NCBI GenBank assembly: GCA_023410875.1
Contig: JAEYPH010000005.1
Location: 1-18,871 of the forward strand
Length of the DNA stretch: 18,871 bases
Source: Bacillota bacterium
Lineage (GTDB): Bacteria > Bacillota > Clostridia > Christensenellales > UMGS416
Reading direction: 5' to 3'
Shown here: positions 7,586 through 14,231 of the stretch, piece after piece
How positions within the stretch are numbered: the first letter of the stretch is position 1
How the letters are laid out: each line of letters begins with the position of its first letter
Notes under the pieces: model-generated
What the model saw: the letters and a program-made list of their open reading frames with translations, nothing else
What the model was told of the DNA's origin: nothing
The model's database searches: none
Made by a program: the position numbers and the translations under genes

Positions 7586-9433
7586 ATGAAAAAGACCCCA
7601 GTCATCCGGCTCATGGCGCTGCTGGTCTGCGCGATGATGACGCTGGGCATGGCTGCCTGCACGGGCAACCAGGCAACGCCTTCTCCCGCCGCCCCCACGA
7701 GCGCGGCTGCCACGGCTCCCGCAGAGACGGCCGCTGCCGAAACCTCCGCCGCCGAAACCTCTGCCGCGGCAGAAGCTACCCCGTCGGCGGCCCCCGCCGC
7801 TCTGCTGGACGCCAGCGTCCCCCCGCCGCAGGACCCCTTCGGCAAGTATGACCCGCCCATCGAGGTCACGCTGATCCACACCGGCAACGATGGCGCCTTC
7901 TGGTTCCCCCAGGGCGACGACATCGGCAACAACATCTACACCCGCACGTGGGAGGAGCGCCTGGGCATCAAGTACAAGTTCCTGTGGACGTGCCCCGGGG
8001 CTCAGGCCGAGGAGAAGGTCAACATCATGCTGGCCTCCGGCGACCTGCCCGATATGCTCAGCGTCAGCCGCACCAACTTTGAGAAGCTCTACAAGGGCGG
8101 CAAGCTAGCCGATATCACCACAGCCATGCAGCAGTACGCGACCCAGTACACCAAGAAATACCTGACCGGCGAATATGCCCCGCTGCTGGAGGCCGCCACC
8201 AAGGACGGCAAGATCTATGGCGAGACCTGCGGCTTCTCTTACAAGGACTCGGCCAACATGATCTGGCTGCGCGCCGACTGGCTCAAGAACCTGAACATGA
8301 GCGTGCCTAAGACCTTCTCCGAGCTGGAAGCCGTGCTGGAAGCCTTCGTGAAGAACGACCCGGACAAGAACGGCCAGGCGGACACCTATGCCGTGGGCGT
8401 GCCCGGCGCCAATCTGGGCGGCAACTCCTACAACTTCGGCATGAGCGTGTCCTATTTCAACATGTTCCACACCTACCCCGGCCAGTGGGTCAAGAACGCC
8501 GCCGGCGAGCTGGAGGAGGGTATGTTCGGCCCCAGCTTCCGCGAAGGCGCCAAGGCTTCGCTGCAGAAGCTGCAGCAGTGGTATGCCAAGGGGTATCTCA
8601 ACCCGGACTTCGCGACCTATGACGACGCCAAGTTCCAGGAGGACATGACCGGCGACAAGTTCGGCGTGGTGTTTGGGGACCTGTGGGGCGCTTATTGGCC
8701 GCTGCTGCTGTGCCTGGACAAGAACGCATCCGCCGACTGGGTGCCCATGGCCATCCCCAGTGCCGACGACAAGCCCATGTTCACCAACAACTCAGTGGGC
8801 GCGGTCAACAACATCAACGTCGTCAACGTAAACTTCGCCCACCCCGAGGCGCTGGTCAAGATGAGCAACCTCTACCACGACCTCAACAACAACCCCGAGA
8901 CCACGCAGGATTTTGGCAAATACAACACCGATCCTGTGGACAACAACCAGATCTTCCTGGCCTATCCGCTGCTGATCTACAACCCCTCCTTCAACTACGA
9001 GGGCTACCAGGCCATCAGCGAAGCCATGACCAGCGGCAGCGACGCCAAGCTGCCCCCGCCCTACAAGCTGTTCTATGACCAGATACAGTCGTACCTGAAG
9101 AGCGGCGACAAGGGCGGCTGGCCGCCCTACCGCTCCTACACCGACGAGGGCTGCTTCGGCGTCATCAAGGGCTATCTGGCCAACAAGCAGTACATGTTCA
9201 ATGAGTACACCGCCGAGCCCACCCAGAGCATGGTGGACAACTGGCCCAGCGTCAAGAAGATCTACGACCAGATGTTCCTGGCCACGGTCATGAGCGGCGA
9301 CGCCGCCCAGTTTGACGCCTTCATCGCCCAGTACGATTCGCTCTTTGGCGCCCAGGCCACCAAGGAAGTTAACGACTGGTTCGCGGCCAAGGGCAAGGCC
9401 AGCATTCAAGACTGGTATAACAGTCTGCAATAA
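7586..9433 (+). CDS. Sugar ABC transporter substrate-binding lipoprotein (LplA-like)
   Basis: A 615-residue family-1 extracellular binding protein, anchored outside the membrane by lipid. Residues 1-25 form a lipoprotein signal: basic KK, a hydrophobic core, and lipobox LGMAAC with the lipidated cysteine at C25. A low-complexity Ala/Thr/Ser/Glu linker with repeated AAETS units spans about residues 26-75. The binding domain then has typical features: LASGDLPDML, a D-P-D-K-N-G-Q-A-D calcium-like loop near residue 257, and many surface aromatics. Large binding proteins of this type serve LplB/LplC permeases that import oligosaccharides or uronides. The start has GAGAGG two bases upstream and AAAGGAG twelve bases upstream. 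The missing ATPase is normal for this class, which often shares an MsmX/UgpC-type ATPase encoded elsewhere. Confidence 0.92.
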   Translation: MKKTPVIRLMALLVCAMMTLGMAACTGNQATPSPAAPTSAAATAPAETAAAETSAAETSAAAEATPSAAPAALLDASVPPPQDPFGKYDPPIEVTLIHTGNDGAFWFPQGDDIGNNIYTRTWEERLGIKYKFLWTCPGAQAEEKVNIMLASGDLPDMLSVSRTNFEKLYKGGKLADITTAMQQYATQYTKKYLTGEYAPLLEAATKDGKIYGETCGFSYKDSANMIWLRADWLKNLNMSVPKTFSELEAVLEAFVKNDPDKNGQADTYAVGVPGANLGGNSYNFGMSVSYFNMFHTYPGQWVKNAAGELEEGMFGPSFREGAKASLQKLQQWYAKGYLNPDFATYDDAKFQEDMTGDKFGVVFGDLWGAYWPLLLCLDKNASADWVPMAIPSADDKPMFTNNSVGAVNNINVVNVNFAHPEALVKMSNLYHDLNNNPETTQDFGKYNTDPVDNNQIFLAYPLLIYNPSFNYEGYQAISEAMTSGSDAKLPPPYKLFYDQIQSYLKSGDKGGWPPYRSYTDEGCFGVIKGYLANKQYMFNEYTAEPTQSMVDNWPSVKKIYDQMFLATVMSGDAAQFDAFIAQYDSLFGAQATKEVNDWFAAKGKASIQDWYNSLQ

Positions 9434-9442
9434 GTCATTCAC

Positions 9443-9485
9443 GGCGCTCGGGGCGGGGAGCAGGCTCCCCGCCCCGGAGTGCGCC
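9443..9485 (+). repeat. Very stable intercistronic stem-loop
   Basis: GGGGCGGGGAG (9450-9460) pairs perfectly with CTCCCCGCCCC (9465-9475) around a CAGG loop. Outer GGCGC (9443-9447) and GCGCC (9481-9485) extend it. There is no U-run, so it is probably not a full terminator. The position right after the binding-protein gene is where ABC operons such as malEFG use a hairpin to protect the upstream mRNA, giving more binding protein than permease. Confidence 0.6.
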
Positions 9486-9518
9486 GAGGCAACCCCAAAG
9501 ATTCTAAGGGGTGTAACA

Positions 9519-10418
9519 ATGAGAAAAAGGTACATGTTCCAGAGGGAGCTGCCCCTCTACCTGATGCTGATCCCCCCAGTCATCCTGCTGCTGGTGTACA
9601 GCTACGGGCCTATGTTCGGGCTGGTCATGGCTTTTCAGAAGTTCGAGCCGGTGGCCGGTTTTTTCCAGTCCAAATGGGTGGGGCTGGCCAACTTCTTCCG
9701 CGTGTTTTCCTTCCCCGACATCAAGAACGTCATCTGGAACACCTTCTACATTTCCATTTTGAAAATCGTCGTGGAGACGCTGGCCGCCATCGTCGTGGCC
9801 ATCTGCCTCAACGAGGTCATACAAAAGTGGTTCAAGCGCACGGTGCAGACCATCATCTATTTTCCGTACTTCCTGTCCTGGGTGATCCTGGGCGGCGTGC
9901 TGCGGGACATCCTGGCCCGCGACGGCGTGGTCAACCTGCTGCTGCAGGCCGTGGGCATCAAGCCCATCCTGTTTCTGGGCGTGGCCAAGATCTTCCCGTG
10001 GGTGCTGGTGTTCACCGAGACGTGGCAGATCACCGGCTTTGGCACCATCGTGTTCCTGGCCGCCATCAGCAGCATCAGCCCCACGCTCTACGAGGCCGCG
10101 GCCATCGACGGCGCCGGGCGCTTGAAGCAGACCTGGCACATCACGCTGCCCGGCATGAAGGGCACGATCATTCTGATGATCACGATGAGCATGGGCTACA
10201 TTCTGAACGCCGGGTTTGACCAGATCCTGATGCTCTACAGCCCCCTGGTCTATTCCACCGGCGACGTCATCGACACGTGGGTGTACCGCGCCGGCCTGCA
10301 GCAGGCCCAGTATTCGCTGGGTGCGGCGGTGGGCCTGATGCGCTCGGGTGTCAGCTTCCTGCTGGTCGTCGCCAGCTACTATGTGGCCTATAAGGCTGCG
10401 GATTACCGCGTTTTCTAA
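9519..10418 (+). CDS. Sugar ABC transporter permease (LplB-type)
   Basis: A 299-residue inner-membrane permease with about six transmembrane helices. The first is LPLYLMLIPPVILLLVYSYGPMFG (residues 11-34). The cytoplasmic EAA loop is YEAAAIDGAGRLKQTWHITLP, which docks on the shared ATPase. It matches the LplB family of Bacillota, which transport oligosaccharides. The start at 9519 is chosen for AAGGGG seven bases upstream. The frame is open upstream to 9312, but that part overlaps the binding-protein gene and the stem-loop and is arginine/proline-rich, so it is not coding. The second permease follows 12 bp downstream. Confidence 0.95.
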   Translation: MRKRYMFQRELPLYLMLIPPVILLLVYSYGPMFGLVMAFQKFEPVAGFFQSKWVGLANFFRVFSFPDIKNVIWNTFYISILKIVVETLAAIVVAICLNEVIQKWFKRTVQTIIYFPYFLSWVILGGVLRDILARDGVVNLLLQAVGIKPILFLGVAKIFPWVLVFTETWQITGFGTIVFLAAISSISPTLYEAAAIDGAGRLKQTWHITLPGMKGTIILMITMSMGYILNAGFDQILMLYSPLVYSTGDVIDTWVYRAGLQQAQYSLGAAVGLMRSGVSFLLVVASYYVAYKAADYRVF

Positions 10419-10430
10419 GGAGGGATCGGG

Positions 10431-11312
10431 TTGGTAGACAGATCGCCCAGCAGAAAAATCTTCCGCATCATCAACAGCACCGGCTTCGTGCTCTATGCGC
10501 TGCTGTGCCTGCTGCCGCTGGTGCACGTGCTCAGCGTGTCGCTGAGTTCCAGCGTGGCGGTCACGGCGGGCGAGGTCAAAATTTTCCCTGTGGATTTTAC
10601 GCTCAAAAGCTATGAGTTCGTCCTCAAAAAGGTGGAATTCTGGCGGGCCATGGTTGTGTCGCTGGAGCGCATCGTGCTGGGCGTAACCCTGAGCACGATT
10701 ATGACGATTCTGGCGGCCTATCCGCTTTCCAAGCCCAAGGCGGAGTTTCGCGCCCAGCCGATCTTCGTGTGGATGTTCGTGTTCACGATGCTCTTCAGCG
10801 GCGGCATGATCCCCAGCTACATGGTCGTGCGCTACACCGGCCTCATCGACAAGATCTGGGCACTGGTGCTGCCCGGAGCGGTGCAGGTGTTCAACGTCGT
10901 GCTGCTGATGAACTACTTCCGTACCGTACCCAAGGAGATCGAGGAGTCGGCCTTCATGGACGGCGCCAACCACTGGCTGATCCTGTGGCGCATCTTCCTG
11001 CCCATGTCGCTGCCGTCCTTGGCCACCATCGTCGTGTTCGCCGTGGTGGGCAACTGGAACAGCTGGTTCGACGGCTTGATCTACATGAACGACAGCCGCA
11101 ACTACCCGCTGCAGACCTATCTGCAGTCCATCCTCGTGCAGCCCAACGTGAAGCTGATCACCAAGGCCTATGCCGAGCTCATGCGCAAGATCAATGACCG
11201 CACGCTCAAAGCCGCGCAGGTGTTCATCGCCGCCATACCGGTGCTGATGATCTACCCCTTCCTGCAGGGCTATTTCATTTCCGGCATCATGCTGGGCGGC
11301 GTAAAGGAGTAA
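10431..11312 (+). CDS. Sugar ABC transporter permease (LplC/YtcP-type)
   Basis: The partner permease, 293 residues, with about six membrane segments. The first is at about residues 18-36 (VLYALLCLLPLVHVLSVSL). Its EAA loop reads EESAFMDGANHWLILWRIFLP, and the protein ends GYFISGIMLGGVKE, the typical YtcP/LplC tail. The start codon is TTG at 10431, supported by AAGGAGGG six bases upstream; no ATG or GTG fits as well. It forms a heterodimer with the preceding permease and is separated from the UroD-like gene by 4 bp, so the transporter and that protein are very likely co-translated. Confidence 0.95.
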   Translation: MVDRSPSRKIFRIINSTGFVLYALLCLLPLVHVLSVSLSSSVAVTAGEVKIFPVDFTLKSYEFVLKKVEFWRAMVVSLERIVLGVTLSTIMTILAAYPLSKPKAEFRAQPIFVWMFVFTMLFSGGMIPSYMVVRYTGLIDKIWALVLPGAVQVFNVVLLMNYFRTVPKEIEESAFMDGANHWLILWRIFLPMSLPSLATIVVFAVVGNWNSWFDGLIYMNDSRNYPLQTYLQSILVQPNVKLITKAYAELMRKINDRTLKAAQVFIAAIPVLMIYPFLQGYFISGIMLGGVKE

Positions 11313-11316
11313 CACC

Positions 11317-12606
11317 ATGCTGGAACACCTGACCTATCACGTATACCCCGATGTGCGTGGCGACGCCTTCGAGTGCTGCGCGTCGGACACAGCCATACTG
11401 CGGGAGCTCATGAAGCGGTTCGCCGAGGCCGCCGCCCACGAACGCAACGCCGAGCTGCGGGCGCTGTGGCGCGCCCACAACCACCTTGCGGCCCCCCGGC
11501 CCCTGGTGGCTGTGTGGGCGGAGAACTGGCTGGAGGTGCCCGAGGTGTGTAATCTCCAGTGCCAGAGCGAGGCCGCCCGGGGGCTGGAGTTCCGCCTGCG
11601 GCAGCTGCTGTGGCAGTGGCACAACGTGCCGGATGACAAGCCGCTGGAGGCGACGCTCAGCGTGCGCAAGGTGGCCCATTGGAGCGACTGGGGTCTGCCG
11701 GTGCTGCGCAACCAGCACGGCGGCGAGGGCGACGCCTGGGGCTTTGTGCCGGTCATCAACACCATGGAGGATGCGTTAAAGCTGCACAGCCCGACGATCG
11801 AATACGACGAGGCGGCCAGCCTAAAAAAGCTGGACCGCGTGCGGGAGCTCTTCGGCGACATCCTACCGGTGCGCCTGTCCGGCGTGCAGGAGATCAGCTA
11901 TCACATCTGCATGCAATACAGCGATTGGCGGGGCCTGCAGAACCTTTACACCGACTTTTACGATGAGCCCGAGATGCTTGCCCACATCATGGACAAGCTC
12001 AAGGAGGGCTACCAAAGCATCCTGCGCCAGATGGAGGAGCAGGAGCTGCTGGACCTCAACAACGACGGTACCTATCAGGGCACCGGCGGCCTGGGCTACA
12101 CCGATGAGCTGCCGGGGCCGGGCTTCACCGGCCATGTGCGCCCCTGCGACATGTGGGGCAGCGCCGAGGCCCAGGAGCTGGCCCAGGTTTCACCGCGCAT
12201 GCACCGGGAGCACCTGTTCGTGCGCGAGGCCGAGCTGCTGCGGCCTTTCGGCCTGACCGAATACGGCTGCTGCGAGCCGCTGCACGACAAACTCGACGAC
12301 GTGCTGGCGCTGCCCGGCATCCGCAAGATATCGGCCTCGCCGTGGGCGGACATCGGCAAATACGCCGACAAGGTGGGCCGAAAGGCCATCACGTCCTGGA
12401 AGCCCAACCCAGCGTGGCTCAGTGACGGCCACGACGAGGCATGGGTGCAGCGGCAGCTGGACGAGGGCGTGCGCACCCTAAAGGATTGCGCCTTCGAGGT
12501 GTTGCTGGAGGACCTGCGCACGTGCTCTGGCAAGCCCGAGCGCATCGGCCAGTGGGTGCGAATGGTAAGGCAGGCTTTGCGTAATAGCGGCTTTGCCGCT
12601 ATATGA
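11317..12606 (+). CDS. UroD/MtaA-superfamily methyltransferase-like protein
   Basis: A 429-residue protein of the uroporphyrinogen decarboxylase/methylcobamide methyltransferase superfamily, of the kind sometimes named trimethylamine corrinoid protein 2. I judge this from overall length and blocks such as EYGCCEPLHDKLDDVLALPGIRKISASPWADIGKYAD. C318, C319 and E320 may take part in zinc binding, as cysteines do in MtaA and CmuA. It is too unlike heme-pathway HemE, and the sugar context does not suggest heme synthesis. MtaA-type relatives move methyl groups from a corrinoid to a thiol. The start has AAAGGAG about seven bases upstream and sits four bases after the permease. The last residues (NSGFAAI) and the stop come from a hairpin repeat at 12586-12604, so the natural C-terminus may have been altered. 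Confidence 0.75.
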   Translation: MLEHLTYHVYPDVRGDAFECCASDTAILRELMKRFAEAAAHERNAELRALWRAHNHLAAPRPLVAVWAENWLEVPEVCNLQCQSEAARGLEFRLRQLLWQWHNVPDDKPLEATLSVRKVAHWSDWGLPVLRNQHGGEGDAWGFVPVINTMEDALKLHSPTIEYDEAASLKKLDRVRELFGDILPVRLSGVQEISYHICMQYSDWRGLQNLYTDFYDEPEMLAHIMDKLKEGYQSILRQMEEQELLDLNNDGTYQGTGGLGYTDELPGPGFTGHVRPCDMWGSAEAQELAQVSPRMHREHLFVREAELLRPFGLTEYGCCEPLHDKLDDVLALPGIRKISASPWADIGKYADKVGRKAITSWKPNPAWLSDGHDEAWVQRQLDEGVRTLKDCAFEVLLEDLRTCSGKPERIGQWVRMVRQALRNSGFAAI

Positions 12607-12713
12607 GCAAAGCCGGTCGGCGCAGAAAGCGCCGTGCATCGCCATCGATAGATGGCGATCAGATGTCGCGCAAAAATTTGTCGCCCAGCGGCTTTGCCGC
12701 TATATCAGCGACA
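12586..12713 (+). repeat. Cluster of four hairpins with a 23-bp direct repeat
   Basis: AGCGGCTTTGCCGCTATAT occurs at 12586-12604 and 12687-12705, extending to 23 bp with one mismatch. Each copy is itself a hairpin (AGCGGC-TTT-GCCGCT). The cluster also holds CGGCTTTG (12588-12595) pairing with CAAAGCCG (12608-12615), and CGGCGC-AGAAA-GCGCCG (12619-12635). A perfect 9-bp stem ATCGCCATC-GATA-GATGGCGAT lies at 12638-12659. TGTCGC (12679-12684) pairs with GCGACA (12708-12713) around the second repeat copy. The array fills the only long gap late in the operon, overlaps the end of the UroD-like gene and stops just before the nagB-like ribosome-binding site. Confidence 0.75.
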
Positions 12714-12726
12714 GGAGGAATGCTTC

Positions 12727-13449
12727 ATGACGACAAACGTTCTGGACAACAAGAGCGCCCTGGCCCTGGCTGTGGCCCAGCATGTGGCCGCATTCGTGCG
12801 GGCCAACCCCGGCAAGCTGATGTGCTTCGCCGCCGGCGACACGCCGCTGGCAGCCTACGCGGAGCTATCCCGGATGCACAAGGCAGGCGAGATCGATTTG
12901 AACACGATGTGGTTTGTGGGCCTGGACGAATGGGTGGGCCTGGGGTATGAACACGCCGGCAGCTGCCGCCAGGTGATGTATGACGGCTTCTACGACCTGG
13001 CGGGCATAGACCATACGCGCATCCTGGCCTTCGACGGGCTGGGCGCCGACCTGGCGGGGCAGTGCCGCGCCATCGATCAGTGGATAGAGGATCATGGCGG
13101 CATCGCGCTCACGGTGCTGGGCATCGGCATGAACGGCCATGTGGGCTTCAACGAGCCCGGCGCCAGCGCCGACGCCGACGCGCACACCGTGGACCTGGAC
13201 GACACCACATTGCGGGTGGGCGTGAAATACTTCCCCGACGGCCAAGTGCCCGGTCAAGGCATCACCGTGGGCCTGCGCCAGCTGCTCTCGGCGCAGCACA
13301 TTCTGCTGGTGGCCAGTGGCAGCCACAAGGCCGACGTGGTGACCCGGGCGCTGCTCGGGCAGATCGGCCAGCAGATGCCGGCGTCTTTGCTGCGCCGCAG
13401 CCCGGCCTTGAGCGTGTGGCTGGACAAAGCGGCCGCCGCCAATCTTTAA
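12727..13449 (+). CDS. nagB: Glucosamine-6-phosphate deaminase/isomerase family protein (NagB-like)
   Basis: A 240-residue cytosolic enzyme of the NagB family, which converts amino-sugar 6-phosphates to fructose 6-phosphate and ammonia. It has the phosphate-binding AAGDTP segment (residues 35-40), the catalytic LDEW (D67, E68), and GIGMNGHVGFNEPG (133-145) with H138 and E143. The Asn before Gly-His is common in Gram-positive NagB, so it is not a defect. The length is normal. The start at 12727 is set by AGGAGG eight bases upstream; the longer frame to 12652 runs through the hairpin cluster. As the last gene of the cluster it implies an amino-sugar or ketose step. A related sugar-phosphate isomerase activity is possible, so the symbol is tentative. 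Confidence 0.8.
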   Translation: MTTNVLDNKSALALAVAQHVAAFVRANPGKLMCFAAGDTPLAAYAELSRMHKAGEIDLNTMWFVGLDEWVGLGYEHAGSCRQVMYDGFYDLAGIDHTRILAFDGLGADLAGQCRAIDQWIEDHGGIALTVLGIGMNGHVGFNEPGASADADAHTVDLDDTTLRVGVKYFPDGQVPGQGITVGLRQLLSAQHILLVASGSHKADVVTRALLGQIGQQMPASLLRRSPALSVWLDKAAAANL

Positions 13450-13456
13450 AGAGGGC

Positions 13457-13488
13457 AAAAAAGCAGCGCCGCGTCGCTGCGGTGCTGC
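13457..13488 (-). terminator. Rho-independent terminator of the HTH gene (distal)
   Basis: On the minus strand a 10-bp stem with one mismatch (GCAGCaCCGC / GCGGcGCTGC, six-base loop) is followed directly by TTTTTT. It is downstream of the HTH gene and close to the nagB-like stop, which approaches from the other side. For the plus strand it has no U-run, so where the operon ends is unclear. Confidence 0.65.
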
Positions 13489-13497
13489 AACAGATGC

Positions 13498-13527
13498 AAA
13501 AGCGTAACCGCTCTTTTGGGCGGTTAC
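13498..13527 (-). terminator. Rho-independent terminator of the HTH gene (proximal)
   Basis: On the minus strand GTAACCGC-N8-GCGGTTAC, a perfect 8-bp stem, is followed by GC and then TTTT. It begins five bases after the stop of the HTH gene. Together with the distal one it forms tandem terminators, which insulate the accessory gene from the sugar operon. Confidence 0.6.
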
Positions 13528-13531
13528 TGCG

Positions 13532-13876
13532 TTATCTATCCGGTTGTGCGTCCTTTCGTATGCTCACGATTCCCGCCTTCTCAAAAAAAGCTGGATCCTC
13601 TTTTGCAAGCCGCAGCATCCTTATGGCCGCGCCGGTCGGTCTATTCCTGCCGCACTCCCAGGCTTCCACAGCCTTTTTTGAAACACCCAGAGCCTGCGCG
13701 AAAAGCTCCTGTGTGTAGTTGCAGTTCATTCGAATCACCCGTATTTCGCAAGCGGGTATTTTTGGAACCGGTTTCACTTCCATATGGGTGATACGGACAT
13801 TGCTGTTTTTGCCTTCGGCATATTCAAGGGCTTGATTCAGACCTTCCATCAGGCCGCCAACCATGCGCTTGCTCAT
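13532..13876 (-). CDS. Orphan HigA/NadS-like HTH regulator (antitoxin type)
   Basis: A 114-residue protein with a C-terminal XRE-type helix-turn-helix at about residues 54-92 (TQELFAQALGVSKKAVEAWECGRNRPTGAA). The N-terminal part is polar and unplaced. This layout, with a late HTH and the VSKKAVEAWECGRNRP signature, is that of antitoxins such as HigA, MqsA and NadS, which bind DNA and usually pair with a RelE/HigB-type toxin. No toxin gene is next to it: downstream is the convergent nagB-like gene, upstream a divergent unrelated gene. The start at 13876 has AAAGGGTGG about seven bases upstream. A perfect palindrome inside its promoter spacer suggests it represses itself. It may be a stand-alone regulator or the remnant of a toxin-antitoxin pair. 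Confidence 0.8.
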   Translation of the reverse strand: MSKRMVGGLMEGLNQALEYAEGKNSNVRITHMEVKPVPKIPACEIRVIRMNCNYTQELFAQALGVSKKAVEAWECGRNRPTGAAIRMLRLAKEDPAFFEKAGIVSIRKDAQPDR

Positions 13877-13925
13877 TGTGTTCCCACCCTTTGTACGCAG
13901 CTTTGCCAGTAATGTTTCTAGACAA

Positions 13926-13954
13926 ATAATACCCTATTTTATAGGGTAAATCAA
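13926..13954 (-). promoter_or_regulatory. Promoter of the HTH gene with embedded 19-bp palindromic operator
   Basis: On the minus strand TTGATT (13954-13949) and TATTAT (13931-13926) are 17 bp apart. The spacer is almost exactly filled by the perfect palindrome TACCCTAT-AAA-ATAGGGTA (8-3-8, at 13930-13948), which also overlaps the -10. A dimeric HTH protein bound there would block RNA polymerase. It is about 50 bp upstream of the HTH start codon. Confidence 0.75.
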
Positions 13955-14120
13955 TAACGGTAATGACTGTATGCAAGAGTAGAGCAACAAAAAGCCTGCC
14001 AACCAGGTATAACGCTACCGTAAACAAGGCCAATAGGTGGCCATCTTGTTGTGTTTAGCTACTGCTTCAGTGGAGGATACGGGTCAGTCCATGAAGACAA
14101 TATCGCATGTTGATGCTGTA
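13955..14120. other. AT-rich intergenic region without a recognisable gene
   Basis: This lies between the HTH promoter and the promoter of the possible HEPN gene. A 69-codon minus-strand frame (13824-14033) overlaps it, but it also covers the palindromic promoter and the start of the HTH gene, so I do not accept it. No RelE- or HigB-like toxin remnant could be read in either strand. Confidence 0.5.
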
Positions 14121-14149
14121 CTGCCATAGAGTTATTTCTGATGTATAAT
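14121..14149 (+). promoter_or_regulatory. Putative promoter of the AT-rich HEPN-like gene
   Basis: CTGCCA (14121-14126) is followed by a 17-bp spacer and a consensus TATAAT (14144-14149), about 80 bp upstream of the ATG. The match is good enough to suggest the gene carries its own constitutive promoter, as accessory genes often do. Confidence 0.5.
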
Positions 14150-14231
14150 ATTTGCTGATAACATTAGGGACGGTTGTAAAAAAAGAGATCAGAAAAGCGG
14201 TTTTAATGTGAGAGGATGAGGGGGATTATAA

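Noticed and set aside
9312..9518. N-terminal extension of the first permease
   Set aside because: It overlaps the end of the binding-protein gene and the stem-loop. The codons are Arg/Pro-rich, and the ATG at 9519 has a proper ribosome-binding site.
9504..11318. 604-codon minus-strand open frame
   Set aside because: It lies antisense to the two permease genes, is rich in His/Gln/Asp/Val as GC-rich shadow frames are, and has no ribosome-binding site or family match.
11317..12606. HemE (heme-pathway uroporphyrinogen decarboxylase)
   Set aside because: It is longer than HemE, lacks its N-terminal signature, and no heme or siroheme gene is near. The MtaA/CmuA-like branch fits better.
12586..12713. 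CRISPR array
   Set aside because: There are only two repeat copies with no regular spacers, and each repeat is a self-complementary hairpin. No cas gene is present.
13824..14033. 69-codon minus-strand frame considered as the missing toxin partner
   Set aside because: It covers the palindromic promoter and overlaps the HTH gene in another frame. It has no RelE/HigB features.
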